From Bradyrhizobium sp. ORS 278 (GTDB lineage Bacteria > Pseudomonadota > Alphaproteobacteria > Rhizobiales > Xanthobacteraceae), in assembly GCF_000026145.1 (NCBI RefSeq), contig NC_009445.1, forward strand, positions 620,001 through 684,000: 64,000 nt of DNA, written 5' to 3'. Of this stretch, positions 8,832 to 17,683 are shown piece by piece. The notes beneath the pieces were generated by a model. The model saw nothing but the letters and a program-made list of their open reading frames with translations, did not search any database and had not been told where the DNA came from. The position numbers were made by a program, and so were the translations under genes. How positions within the stretch are numbered: the stretch's first letter is position 1; every line of letters starts with the position of its first letter.

Positions 8832-10337
8832 CTACTTGAACCCGGCGAACCGGCTGTCGAACGAGTTCGACTGCAGCACCGGCGCGGCGCCGGAGACCAG
8901 GGCGGCCTGGGTCTGCGCCGGAGCCGAGGACGTCGTCGCCGGCGCGTCGCCGGTCGCGGGCTTGAACGGCGGCCGGGCGGCAGCCTGCTTGGTCTCGGCC
9001 GGCTTGGCAGCAACCGGCTTCGGCGCCGGCTTCGCCTCGGCGGGCTTCGCCTCCGCCGTCTTGCTCTCGGCCGGCTTCGCGGTCGCCGTGGTTTCGGCAT
9101 TGCCGCCCAGGCCGACCTTGCGGGCGAGGCTCGACATGAAGCTCGGCTTCTCCGGCGCGCTGACAGCGGCGACGCGGGTCGACGGCGCGGTCGTCACCGG
9201 AGCTTCCGGGGCACTCGCCGGCATCGCCGCGACCTCGTCGGCGCCCGGTGCGCGCGGCGGGTTGACGTGACCGGGGATGGTGCCCGGCGCGGGCTGGAAG
9301 TTGGCGAACGACAGGCCCGGCGCCTCGCCGGCGTCGGACAGGCCGGTGGAGGCGCCCGGCACGCGGTTGGCGAAGATCGGGTTCATGCCGCCGTCGATGC
9401 CGGTGTTGAGCTTGGCCACCGGCGTGCCCTTGGCGACCAGCTTGGCGTATTCGGCCTCGTCCGCCTGCTGCTTCTCGCGCACTGCCGAGGCGATCTCGTC
9501 CGGCACCACATAGGCCGGGCACTTGGCGGCGGCGTCGAACACCGGGTCGCGGGTCGCGCCAGGCGGCTTCTGAGCATTGAAGACGTATTTCTTCTCGCAG
9601 AAGTCGACCTTCGGCTCCTGCCGGGTCACCTCGAAGGCGTCGTAACCTTCCTTGATCATGCGCCAGAACGGCATGTTCGGGTTGTTGCGGTGGCGCGCCA
9701 TGTTCACCGGCGTCATCCGGAACGGATAGGCCTGGAACTGGAAGGCGCGCTGGCCGCCGAAGAACGACTCGCGTCCCAGCGCATAGATCTCGGCGATCTG
9801 CTCGTCGGTCATCGCGAAGCAGCCGCGCGACGAGCAGTCGCCATGCACCATCAGCTGCGAGCCGGTGCGGCCCAGCGCCTTGTCGAACGCGTTCGGATAG
9901 CCGGTGTTGAACGACAGATAATACGCCGATTGCGGGTTCATCTGGCTCGGATTGATCGAGTAGAAGCCCTCCGGCGCCTGGCGGTCGCCCTCACGCACCT
10001 TCGGGCCGAGATCGCCGGACCAGCGGCAGATCGGATAGGTCTTGAGCAGCGCGAACTTGCCGGAGCGATCCTGCTTCCAGACCTCGAGCTCGGCCTCCTG
10101 CTTGAACACGCGCACCAGGATCGGCGACTGCGTGTCCATGTCCTTCTCGGCGATAGCCGCCACGAGCTTGGGCGGGACGGGCTGGTTGGCCTTGGCACTG
10201 GTGGCGAGCGCGACCTGGTCGCTGTTGCAACCGGTCAGCAGCGCGCCGGCGGCCAACGCCGCCGAGGTCATCAGGACCCGGACGAAAGCGCGGTTGATCA
10301 AAGCGAAGCTCCCCGCAATCCCAGCATGCCGCGACAC
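8832..10337 (-). CDS. L,D-transpeptidase-like (YkuD fold) lipoprotein
   Basis: 501 residues. The N-terminus has a hydrophobic stretch ending in a lipobox (LLTGC, about residues 34-38), so it is probably a periplasm-facing lipoprotein. Residues about 60-260 carry an ErfK/YkuD/YafK-type catalytic domain with the active-site pattern HGDCSSRGC (His, then Ser-Arg-Gly-Cys), the nucleophile being the last Cys. Family members make 3-3 crosslinks in peptidoglycan or attach or release envelope proteins. The C-terminal 150 residues are a low-complexity Ala/Pro/Lys/Glu tail with repeats such as KPAEAKPA, likely spanning the periplasm or touching the wall. Substrate not predictable. Confidence 0.85.
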   Translation of the reverse strand: MSRHAGIAGSFALINRAFVRVLMTSAALAAGALLTGCNSDQVALATSAKANQPVPPKLVAAIAEKDMDTQSPILVRVFKQEAELEVWKQDRSGKFALLKTYPICRWSGDLGPKVREGDRQAPEGFYSINPSQMNPQSAYYLSFNTGYPNAFDKALGRTGSQLMVHGDCSSRGCFAMTDEQIAEIYALGRESFFGGQRAFQFQAYPFRMTPVNMARHRNNPNMPFWRMIKEGYDAFEVTRQEPKVDFCEKKYVFNAQKPPGATRDPVFDAAAKCPAYVVPDEIASAVREKQQADEAEYAKLVAKGTPVAKLNTGIDGGMNPIFANRVPGASTGLSDAGEAPGLSFANFQPAPGTIPGHVNPPRAPGADEVAAMPASAPEAPVTTAPSTRVAAVSAPEKPSFMSSLARKVGLGGNAETTATAKPAESKTAEAKPAEAKPAPKPVAAKPAETKQAAARPPFKPATGDAPATTSSAPAQTQAALVSGAAPVLQSNSFDSRFAGFK

Positions 10338-10604
10338 CCCACTCTTGTCTTAGTCCATCGACCGGGAAGCTGGACAGATCCCAGGTCGATCGCGCGTCAT
10401 GCTCACGTCAAACCAATGATTAAAATTGTATACTTTGGCCCTGGGAGCCGCAACCCGCGCCAAAGCGGAGCTGCGGCGCGGTGGCCGTCTTGGTCAACAA
10501 GTCCTAAACACCAGACCTTGCCGGCACGGCCGAAATGCGGCCAAACGGCTGGAAAGACTCACAAATCCGCGAGTGACCAGAGCCGGCCGGGAGATCTCGG
10601 CGGC

Positions 10605-11567
10605 TCAGCTCAGCTTGCGGCCGATCTCGATGAACTTCTGCCGGCGCTGCTTGCGGATGGCGGCGGCATCGAGGCCCTTCAGTTCGTCGAAAGCCTGGGC
10701 GATGGCGTCGCCGGTCGCCGCGATCATCGCGGCGGGATCGCGGTGGGCGCCGCCGACCGGCTCCTTGAGGATGGTGTCGACCACGCCGAAGCGCAGCATG
10801 TCCTGCGCGGTGATCTTCATGCTGTTGGCGGCTTCCTGCGCCTTGGTGCCATCGCGCCAGAGGATCGAGGAGGCGGCTTCCGGCGAGATCACGCTGTAGA
10901 TCGCGTGCTCCAGCATCAGGACCTTGTTGGCGGTGGTCAGCGCGATGGCGCCGCCCGACATGCCCTCGCCGGTGATGATCGCGACGTTGGGCACGCCGAG
11001 CGCCAGGCAGGCGTCGGTGGAGCGGGCAATCGCCTCGGCCTGGCCGCGCTCCTCGGCCCCGATGCCGGGATAGGCGCCGGCGGAATCGACCAGCGAGAGC
11101 ACGGGGAGGCCGAAGCGCTCGGCCATCTCCATCAGCCGGACGGCCTTGCGGTAGCCTTCGGGGCGGGCCATGCCGAAATTATGCTTGAGGCGGGATTCGG
11201 TGGTGGCGCCCTTTTCCTGTCCCATCACGCAGATCGGCTCGCCGCGGAAACGGCCGAAGCCGCCGAGCAAAGCGGCGTCCTCGCCGAACTTGCGGTCGCC
11301 GGCCAGCGGCGTGAACTCGGTGATCAGCGCATTGACGAAGTCAGTGAAGTGCGGCCGCTGCGGGTGGCGCGCGACCATCGTCTTCTGCCACGGCGTCAGA
11401 TTGGCGTAGAGGTCGGCCAGCGCCTGGCCGGCCTTCTCCTCGATCCGGCTGACCTCCTCGCCGATATCGGTGCCGGAGGCGGCCATCGCCCGGAGTTCAT
11501 CGACCTTGGAATCGAGCTCGGCAACTGGCTTTTCGAAATCGAGGTAGCTGCGCATGGGATCCGGCAT
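10605..11567 (-). CDS. accA: Acetyl-CoA carboxylase carboxyltransferase subunit alpha
   Basis: 320 residues, the usual AccA length (about 317-320). It starts MRSYLDFEKPVAELDSK from an in-frame Met at 11555, or four codons earlier at 11567. Crotonase-like motifs include GRFRGEPICVMGQEKG, SLVDSAGAYPGIGAEERGQ and GEGMSGGAIAL. With AccD it transfers the carboxyl group from biotin on AccB to acetyl-CoA, the first committed step of fatty acid synthesis in the cytoplasm. The partner gene accD is not in the window. It lies in the same direction as xerD upstream. Confidence 0.97.
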   Translation of the reverse strand: MPDPMRSYLDFEKPVAELDSKVDELRAMAASGTDIGEEVSRIEEKAGQALADLYANLTPWQKTMVARHPQRPHFTDFVNALITEFTPLAGDRKFGEDAALLGGFGRFRGEPICVMGQEKGATTESRLKHNFGMARPEGYRKAVRLMEMAERFGLPVLSLVDSAGAYPGIGAEERGQAEAIARSTDACLALGVPNVAIITGEGMSGGAIALTTANKVLMLEHAIYSVISPEAASSILWRDGTKAQEAANSMKITAQDMLRFGVVDTILKEPVGGAHRDPAAMIAATGDAIAQAFDELKGLDAAAIRKQRRQKFIEIGRKLS

Positions 11568-11786
11568 GGAGGAGCTGAAGGAAGAGCGCGGGAAAAGAAA
11601 ATCGGTTCGGCCTTTGCACCTGAAGATGAGGTACTTCAGGAGCTTAAGGCACGATCGGTGCCCGGCCTCCAGGCATCGCGCCGGGATCGCGGGCAGGATG
11701 GCGCTCTTTCAGCGCAGACGGGCGCGAAGTCAAGCGGGCCGCGCGTCAGACCCGCGGATTTGGTTGCGGGAAGGTATGGGGCGCGC

Positions 11787-12743
11787 TCAGGTCTCGGCCA
11801 GGGGGTGCAGGTCGCGCACGAGGCTCTTCAGCCGCTCCTCGACCACGTGAGTGTAGATCTGGGTGGTCGAGATATCGGTGTGGCCGAGCAGGGTCTGCAC
11901 GATGCGCAGGTCGGCGCCATTGTGCAGCAAATGGCTGGCAAAGGCGTGGCGCAGCACGTGCGGCGACACCAGCCGCGCCGGCAGGCCGCTCGCCGCCGCG
12001 AGCTCCTTGAGGTCGCGGGCGAAGTGCTGCCGGGTCAAATGCCCGCTCTCGCCGAACGAGGGAAACAGCCATTTGCCGAAGGTGGCGCTGGCCTTCGCGT
12101 GCGGCTTCTGCCTGTCCAGCATCGCCAGATAGTCGGCCATGGCCTGGCGCGAGGCTTGATTGAGCGGCACCAGCCGCTCCTTGTTGCCCTTGCCTCGCAC
12201 CACGATCATGCGGGCATCGTTACGCGCCGCCGTGCGCGGCAGCGCCACCAGCTCGGAGACGCGCAGGCCGGTGGCGTAGAGTACCTCGAGCAGGCAATAC
12301 AGCCTGAGCGCGCGGAGCCGCTGCGACAGCGAGGCGTCGGCGACTTCCGAGAGCTCCTTGGCCTTGGTCAGCATGCGGTCGACGTCGCCGATCGAGAGCA
12401 CTTTCGGCAGAGCGCGGCCGCGCTTCGGGCCGGACAGGATGGCGGCGGGATCGTCGCTGCGGATGCGCTCGCTCAACAGGAAGCGGAACAGGTGCCGCAT
12501 CGCCGACAGCCGCCGCGCCACGCTGGAGGACTTGAAACCCCTGAGATCGAGATTCGCCAGATAGTCCCGCAGCGCCTGCGTGTCGGCCGCGGCGAAGCCG
12601 TTGCCTTTGCGGGTGAGAAATTCGGAGAGATCGATGAGATCGCGGCGATAGGCGTCGAGCGTGTTCTGGCCGGCGCCCTGCTCGGCAGCCATCATGTCCA
12701 GGAACAGGCTCATCAGCCGGTCGTCGGAAGCCTTGACCTTCAT
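11787..12743 (-). CDS. xerD: Tyrosine recombinase XerD
   Basis: 318 residues. An N-terminal SAM-like DNA-binding domain (about 1-100) is followed by the catalytic integrase domain. Catalytic residues are visible: Arg in ATGLRVSELVAL, His and Arg in HVLRHAFASHLL, His in LLGHTDISTTQIY, and Tyr in IYTHV. XerC/XerD resolve chromosome dimers at dif during division. No sign of a mobile element lies beside it, and the position beside accA and near aroKB looks like the conserved alphaproteobacterial neighbourhood, so the housekeeping XerD is preferred over a phage integrase. Confidence 0.92.
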   Translation of the reverse strand: MKVKASDDRLMSLFLDMMAAEQGAGQNTLDAYRRDLIDLSEFLTRKGNGFAAADTQALRDYLANLDLRGFKSSSVARRLSAMRHLFRFLLSERIRSDDPAAILSGPKRGRALPKVLSIGDVDRMLTKAKELSEVADASLSQRLRALRLYCLLEVLYATGLRVSELVALPRTAARNDARMIVVRGKGNKERLVPLNQASRQAMADYLAMLDRQKPHAKASATFGKWLFPSFGESGHLTRQHFARDLKELAAASGLPARLVSPHVLRHAFASHLLHNGADLRIVQTLLGHTDISTTQIYTHVVEERLKSLVRDLHPLAET

Positions 12744-12914
12744 GTGGTGAAATCCGCTGAGACCCGGGCGATCGAATCAGGACGAGAAGCTTGCGCCGGT
12801 GTGTCGAGCGGTGACGGCAAATCTGGCCGACATCGCGGCGCCCGGCTGTTTCAGACAACCGCAAAAGTCTTAATCAATGCCCTGTGGCTTTTCGGTTCGC
12901 CACAGCCGCGCCGG

Positions 12915-13061
12915 CTACTTCTTCTGGAACTTGTCCGGCGGGATCGAGACCGTCATCTCGCGCGGCTTCGGATTGACGAAATTGGCCAGCGCGTAGATCG
13001 CGCCATAGACCACGCCGACGATCACGGCGATCACGGTCAGGAAGCGGAACAGGCTGGGCAT
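12915..13061 (-). CDS. Small single-span membrane protein
   Basis: 48 residues from ATG at 13061 (an upstream in-frame Met at 13106 would add 15). One hydrophobic segment, RFLTVIAVIVGVVYGAIYAL, is followed by a short tail NFVNPKPREMTVSIPP ending in Lys-Lys. It lies between xerD and the divergent aroKB. I recognise no function. The compact size with one clean membrane segment and a conserved-looking charged tail suggests a real gene and not noise. Confidence 0.6.
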   Translation of the reverse strand: MPSLFRFLTVIAVIVGVVYGAIYALANFVNPKPREMTVSIPPDKFQKK

Positions 13062-13170
13062 CGGGGTCGCGCAGGCCACCAGGGAGAAACGGGTTTCATC
13101 CAACATGTTCGCACCCGGCTGGCAAGCCCGGCGCGACCAGCCCGTTGCCCTATGGTCATTTGCCTTGCTC

Positions 13171-13323
13171 CGTCATTCCGGGGCGGCGCGCGCAGCGCGA
13201 CGAGCCCGGAATCCATGACCACAGGACGTTGTCGTGGCGTGAGATGCCCACCACCAGCCTGTCCCACACGGCATCCTGTGGGTATGGATTCCGGGCTCGC
13301 GCGGCGCGCGCCCTGGAATGACG
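13171..13323. repeat. Intergenic inverted-repeat element (CGTCATTCCGGGG family)
   Basis: Begins CGTCATTCCGGGGCG and ends CGCCCTGGAATGACG, complementary ends. Internal halves GAGCCCGGAATCCAT and ATGGATTCCGGGCTC are perfect complements. A related element lies at 49714-49815. It sits in the region upstream of aroKB. Confidence 0.75.
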
Positions 13324-13391
13324 GCGGTGGGGCGGCCGAAGCGGAACAGGATGCCTTTGAAAGCAGCAGGGCCTGGGTTAGAAGCCCGGAT

Positions 13392-15194
13392 ATGACCGAA
13401 CTGACGCAACCCGCATCCGGCCCAGGCGCTCCGGAGGCCGCGATCCTCGCGGGCCTCGGCAAGCGGCTGATCGTGCTGGTCGGCATGATGGGCGTCGGCA
13501 AGTCGACGGTCGGCCGGCGGCTCGCGGCGCGGCTGCGGCTGCCCTTCGTCGACGCGGACACCGAGATCGAGACCGCGGCCGGCATGAGCATACCGGAGAT
13601 CTTCGAATCGCGCGGCGAAGACTATTTCCGCAACGGCGAGGCACGGGTGATCGCCCGCCTGCTCGAAAGCGGGCCGGCGGTGCTGGCCACCGGCGGCGGC
13701 GCCTTCATGCGCGAGGAGACCCGCCGCCGCATCCACGAGAAGGCGGTCTCGGTGTGGCTGAAGGCCGATGCCGAGGTGATCATGCGCCGCGTCCGGCGCC
13801 GCGCCGACCGGCCGCTGCTGCAGACTGCCGACCCCGAAGGCACGGTGACGCGGCTCCTGAGCGAGCGCGAGCCGGTCTACGGGCTCGCCGATCTCAAGAT
13901 CTGCTCGCGCGACGTGCCGCATGACAGGGTCGTGGAGGACTGCCTGCAGGAGCTGCAGACGTTCCTGTCCCCGGCCATGGCCGCGGCTCCGGCGGCGGAG
14001 CCGCAGCCCCATTCCCTCTCCTCCGATTCCGTACAGGGCGTTTCGATGACGGCACCATTGAAGTCTTCCGATCCGATCATCGTCGACGTCGCGCTCGGCG
14101 AGCGCGCCTATGACATCGTCATCGGCCGCGGCGTGCTGGACACGCTGGGCCGGCGCATCGCAGCGCTGCGGCCGGGCGTGCGCACCGCCATCGTCACCGA
14201 CCGCACCGTCGCTGCGCATTGGCTCAAGCCGACCGAGGCGATTCTGGCGGAGGCGGGGATCCCGTCATCCACCATCGTGGTTGAGGAGGGGGAGGGCTCC
14301 AAGACCTATGCCGGCCTCGAAAAGGTCAGCGAGGCGCTTATCTCGGCAAAGATCGAGCGCAACGATCTCGTCATCGCGCTCGGCGGCGGCGTGGTCGGCG
14401 ATCTCGCCGGCTTTGCGGCTTCGATCCTGCGCCGCGGCGTCGATTTCGTGCAGGTGCCGACCTCGCTGCTGGCGCAGGTCGATTCCTCCGTCGGCGGCAA
14501 AACGGGGATCAACTCGCCGCAGGGCAAGAACCTGCTCGGCGCCTTCCACCAGCCGGTGCTGGTGATCGCCGACACCGCGGTGCTCGACACCTTGTCGCCG
14601 CGCCAGTTCCGCGCCGGCTATGCCGAGGTCGCCAAATACGGCCTGCTCGGCGACGCCGGCTTCTTCGCCTGGCTCGAGGCCAACCAAGCCGAGATCGTCA
14701 CGGGCGGCGCCGCGCGCGAGCATGCGGTCGCGACCTCCTGCCGCGCCAAGGCCGCGATCGTCGCCCGCGACGAGCGCGAGACCGGCGACCGCGCGCTGCT
14801 CAATCTCGGCCACACCTTCGGGCATGCGCTCGAGGCCATCACCGGCTTCTCCGACCGGCTGTTCCATGGCGAGGGCGTCTCGGTCGGCATGGTGCTGGCG
14901 GCGCAGTTTTCGGCTGAGCTCGGCATGCTGCCGCCCGGCGACGTCACCAGGATCGAGCGTCACCTTGCCGCAGTGGGCCTGCCGACCCATCTGCAGGACA
15001 TCGCCGGCTTCGCCCAGGAAGGGATCGGCGACGCCGAACGGCTTTTGGCCTTGATGGCGCAGGACAAGAAGGTCAAGCGCGGCAAGCTCACCTTCATCCT
15101 GATGGAAGCGATCGGCCGCGCGGTCATTGCGAATGACGTCGACCCGGCAAGGGTCCGTGACTTCCTGCAGGCCAAATTGGACAGAAGCGGCTGA
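13392..15194 (+). CDS. aroKB: Bifunctional shikimate kinase / 3-dehydroquinate synthase (AroK-AroB in-frame fusion)
   Basis: One open frame of 600 residues with no stop between the two enzymes. Residues 1 to about 190 are shikimate kinase: P-loop GMMGVGKST near 31-39, DADTEIE and the TGGGAF motif. A linker rich in Ala, Pro and Ser (about 195-217) leads into 3-dehydroquinate synthase (from Met at 14046), with GEGSKT, ALGGGVVGDLAGF, GKTGIN, and the zinc-site residues Glu in AEVAKYGL and His in NLGHTFGHALE and LFHGE. They catalyse steps five and two of the shikimate pathway to chorismate. The frame is also open far upstream, but homology begins only near 13392. An internal start at 14046 could also give free AroB. 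Confidence 0.93.
   Translation: MTELTQPASGPGAPEAAILAGLGKRLIVLVGMMGVGKSTVGRRLAARLRLPFVDADTEIETAAGMSIPEIFESRGEDYFRNGEARVIARLLESGPAVLATGGGAFMREETRRRIHEKAVSVWLKADAEVIMRRVRRRADRPLLQTADPEGTVTRLLSEREPVYGLADLKICSRDVPHDRVVEDCLQELQTFLSPAMAAAPAAEPQPHSLSSDSVQGVSMTAPLKSSDPIIVDVALGERAYDIVIGRGVLDTLGRRIAALRPGVRTAIVTDRTVAAHWLKPTEAILAEAGIPSSTIVVEEGEGSKTYAGLEKVSEALISAKIERNDLVIALGGGVVGDLAGFAASILRRGVDFVQVPTSLLAQVDSSVGGKTGINSPQGKNLLGAFHQPVLVIADTAVLDTLSPRQFRAGYAEVAKYGLLGDAGFFAWLEANQAEIVTGGAAREHAVATSCRAKAAIVARDERETGDRALLNLGHTFGHALEAITGFSDRLFHGEGVSVGMVLAAQFSAELGMLPPGDVTRIERHLAAVGLPTHLQDIAGFAQEGIGDAERLLALMAQDKKVKRGKLTFILMEAIGRAVIANDVDPARVRDFLQAKLDRSG
14046..15194 (+). other. aroB: AroB module of the fused gene, with possible internal start
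   Basis: Internal ATG at 14046 begins MTAPLKSSDPIIVDVALGE, which looks like a normal AroB N-terminus (382 residues to the stop, normal for the family). The preceding bases hold only a weak ACAGGG ribosome-binding site, so whether AroB is also made separately cannot be told from sequence. Confidence 0.6.
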
Positions 15195-15268
15195 TCCCAG
15201 GTGCTTTACGCCGCGTTGAGCAGTAGCGGCGCATGATCGGCGGCTTCCCTCGAGAGTGATATGGCGTC

Positions 15269-16573
15269 ATGGACTGGCTCACACTCACCATCGTCATCAT
15301 GCTGCTGGCAGGATCCGCCTTCTTCGCGTTGAGCGAGACCGCGCTGACCGGCGCCTCCCGCGCCTCGATGCTGCGGCTGTCAAAGCAGGGCAATCGCGAC
15401 GCGGATGTCGTGTCGAGCCTGTTCGACATGCGCGAGCGGCTGATCGGCGCGCTGCTGCTCGGCAACAACATCGCCAATATCGGCGCCTCGGCGCTGGCGA
15501 CCGGAATCTTCACCGCGTGGTTCGGCGAGGTCGGCGTGCTCTACGCCACCGGCGTGATGACGGCTCTGGTGGTGATCTTCGCCGAGGTGCTGCCGAAGAC
15601 GATCGCGATCAACGCGCCGGATCGCGTGTCGCTGGCGGTGGCGCGGCCGATGCGCGCGACCGTGTTCGTGCTCGGCCCGGTGCTGGCGGTGATCGAGGCG
15701 ATCGTGCGCGGGCTGATGCGGCTGATCGGCTTCAAGGTGGGGGCCAACCAGCCGATCCTGTCACCGACCGAACGCCTGCGCGGCGCGGTCGATCTCCTGC
15801 ATCACGAGGGCAAGGTCGAGAAGCAGGACCGCGACATGCTCGGCGGCCTGCTCGACCTGCGCGAGCTGCAGGTGTCGGACGTCATGGTTCATCGCACCGA
15901 GATGGTGATGGTGAATGCCGACCTGCCGCAGGAGGAACTGGTGCGCGAGGTGCTGGCCTCGGAATATACGCGCATTCCGCTATGGCGCGGCACGCCGGAG
16001 AACATCATCGGCGTGCTGCACGCGAAGGATCTGTTGCGCGCGATCCGTTCCGCCGAGGGCGATGTGTCGCACATCGACGTCGCGTCACTGGCGCTGCCGC
16101 CCTGGTTCGTGCCGGAGATGCGTTCGGTGTCGGAACAGCTGAAGGCGTTCCGTCGTCGCAAGACGCATTTCGCGCTCGTCGTCGACGAGTATGGCGAGGT
16201 CGAGGGCATCGTGACGCTCGAGGATATTCTCGAGGAGATCGTCGGCGACATTTCCGACGAGCAGGACGTGCAGGTCGCGGGCGTGCGCGTGCAGCCGGAT
16301 GGCTCGGTCGTCGTCGACGGCTCGGTGCCGATCCGCGATCTCAATCGCGCGATGGACTGGACGTTGCCTGATGAGGAGGCAACCACCGTCGCAGGTCTCG
16401 TCATTCACGAGGCGCGCTCGATCCCCGAACGCGGCCAGAGCTTCACGTTCCACGGCTTCCGCTTTCGCGTGCTGCGGCGGGAGCGTAATCGCATCACCGC
16501 GCTGCGCATCGTGCCGGTGCCGCGTGGAGAAACCGAGGAGACACGGCCGCGCCGGGCCGGCACGGCGTTCTGA
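15269..16573 (+). CDS. CNNM/CorC-HlyC family transporter (DUF21-CBS-CorC_HlyC)
   Basis: 434 residues. Residues 1 to about 190 form a DUF21/CNNM membrane domain (FFALSETALTGASRA, LLGNNIANIGASALAT, EVLPKTIAINAPDR). Two CBS domains follow (VSDVMVHRTEMVMV and the region with VVDEYGEVEGIVTLED). A C-terminal CorC_HlyC domain of about 80 residues comes next (VVDGSVPIRDLNRAMDW). The family takes part in magnesium or cobalt efflux and resistance, often annotated as hemolysin-like TlyC. It follows aroKB by about 75 bases in the same direction, so co-transcription is possible. Confidence 0.88.
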   Translation: MDWLTLTIVIMLLAGSAFFALSETALTGASRASMLRLSKQGNRDADVVSSLFDMRERLIGALLLGNNIANIGASALATGIFTAWFGEVGVLYATGVMTALVVIFAEVLPKTIAINAPDRVSLAVARPMRATVFVLGPVLAVIEAIVRGLMRLIGFKVGANQPILSPTERLRGAVDLLHHEGKVEKQDRDMLGGLLDLRELQVSDVMVHRTEMVMVNADLPQEELVREVLASEYTRIPLWRGTPENIIGVLHAKDLLRAIRSAEGDVSHIDVASLALPPWFVPEMRSVSEQLKAFRRRKTHFALVVDEYGEVEGIVTLEDILEEIVGDISDEQDVQVAGVRVQPDGSVVVDGSVPIRDLNRAMDWTLPDEEATTVAGLVIHEARSIPERGQSFTFHGFRFRVLRRERNRITALRIVPVPRGETEETRPRRAGTAF

Positions 16574-16585
16574 TTTGAAGCAGGC

Positions 16586-16627
16586 TGTGTGGATCAGCCT
16601 GTTTGGATCACCCTGTTTGGATCAGCC
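16586..16627. repeat. Three tandem 14-bp repeats
   Basis: TGTGTGGATCAGCC, TGTTTGGATCACCC and TGTTTGGATCAGCC follow head to tail. The array lies between the convergent CorC-like gene and bolA and overlaps the last codons of bolA. Confidence 0.8.
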
Positions 16628-16891
16628 TTCACCCGGCGCCTTCGCATGCAGCGCGAGCGCATGCACCGAGCCGGCAAGTTCCTCGGCCAATGCGGCGTTG
16701 ATCAGGCGGTGGCGATCGACGCGGCTCTTGCCCGCGAAGGCCTGCGACACAATATAGACGCGGAAATGGGTCTCGCCGCTCTCACGGTGTCCCATATGTC
16801 CCGCATGCAGATGTGATTCGTCCTGCACGTCGAGGCTTTCCGGAGCGAAAGCTTCGCGCAACTTTTTGATGATAGCATCCTGGGTCCGCAT
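16622..16891 (-). CDS. bolA: BolA family protein
   Basis: 89 residues, normal BolA length. The class II KH-like fold is indicated by LHAGHMGHRESGETHFRV, then VSQAFAGKSRVDRHRLIN and the C-terminal VHALALHAKAP. The conserved histidines used with monothiol glutaredoxins to bind a [2Fe-2S] cluster are present. BolA proteins link iron status, cell shape and stress. The gene is divergent from the J-domain gene downstream, a common arrangement next to cobS in alphaproteobacteria (from memory). Confidence 0.92.
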   Translation of the reverse strand: MRTQDAIIKKLREAFAPESLDVQDESHLHAGHMGHRESGETHFRVYIVSQAFAGKSRVDRHRLINAALAEELAGSVHALALHAKAPGEG

Positions 16892-17001
16892 GGTCTCCGG
16901 AAATACGCATCAAATTATTTTTCGTCAATCGGCGGTCCCCGCCTGAGGTATTCGCAATGTCAAGACTTGAAGCTTTTCGCGTTGCGTAGTCAAAGTCCGC
17001 C

Positions 17002-17643
17002 ATGCCGATCGATTCAAACAAATTCTTCGACTCCATCCGCATCAAGCCCAAGAAGGCGGCTGCGCGGCAGCCGGTGCGCGAGGAGGCTCAGCCCTGCCAA
17101 TGGCCGGACTGCACGAACCGGGGCTCGCACCGCGCGCCGAAGGGGCGCGAGAACCAGCGTGAATATTGGCACTTCTGTCTCGATCACGTGCGCGAGTACA
17201 ACCAGTCCTATAATTTCTTTTCCGGCATGAACGCCGAGGCCGTCGCGCGCTATCAGAAGGATGCGCTGACCGGACATCGGCCGACCTGGAAGATGGGAGC
17301 CAACACCGCGGGCAAGCGCGGCACCGGCAATGCCGAGAACGATCTCGGCGATGCCTCGGATCCGTTCAGCGTGTTCGCCGAGATCAACGGTCGCGCCGGC
17401 TGGCGCCCGGGTGCGCAGTCCGCACCGAAGGCCGAGACGCGCAAGGTGTTCAACGCCGAGCGCAAGGCTCTGCAGGTCATGGGCCTCGGCCCCGACGTCA
17501 CGCTGGAGGACGTCAAGGCCAAGTACAAGGCGCTGGTGAAGCAGCACCATCCCGACGCCAATGGCGGCGATCGCTCGACCGAGGATCGCCTGATCGAGAT
17601 CATCAAGGCCTACAACTACCTGAAGACGGTGGTGAAGGGCTGA
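17002..17643 (+). CDS. J-domain (DnaJ-like) co-chaperone protein
   Basis: 213 residues. The J domain is C-terminal (about 145-211) with the key HPD triad in KALVKQHHPDANGGDRS. The N-terminal part contains CQWPDCTNRGSHRAPKG and HFCLDHVREYN, whose Cys and His spacing suggests a small zinc-binding site. The usual DnaJ Gly/Phe and zinc-ribbon regions are absent, so this is a type III J protein that recruits DnaK for a specific client. In many relatives it stands directly before cobS; here two citrate-synthase-like genes and a DedA gene separate them. Confidence 0.88.
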   Translation: MPIDSNKFFDSIRIKPKKAAARQPVREEAQPCQWPDCTNRGSHRAPKGRENQREYWHFCLDHVREYNQSYNFFSGMNAEAVARYQKDALTGHRPTWKMGANTAGKRGTGNAENDLGDASDPFSVFAEINGRAGWRPGAQSAPKAETRKVFNAERKALQVMGLGPDVTLEDVKAKYKALVKQHHPDANGGDRSTEDRLIEIIKAYNYLKTVVKG

Positions 17644-17683
17644 CACGCGGCAGCGAGGCTGCCGCGCGTCGCATTCTGGGTGT

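Noticed and set aside
12744..12914. A possible gene in the gap between xerD and the small membrane protein
   Set aside because: No start with a ribosome-binding site and no frame of use; probably the xerD upstream region.
8628..13391. A very long open frame on the plus strand that joins upstream of aroKB
   Set aside because: It is antisense to the L,D-transpeptidase, accA and xerD genes, has no domain signal and is Arg-rich; it is a high-GC chance frame. Homology begins at 13392.
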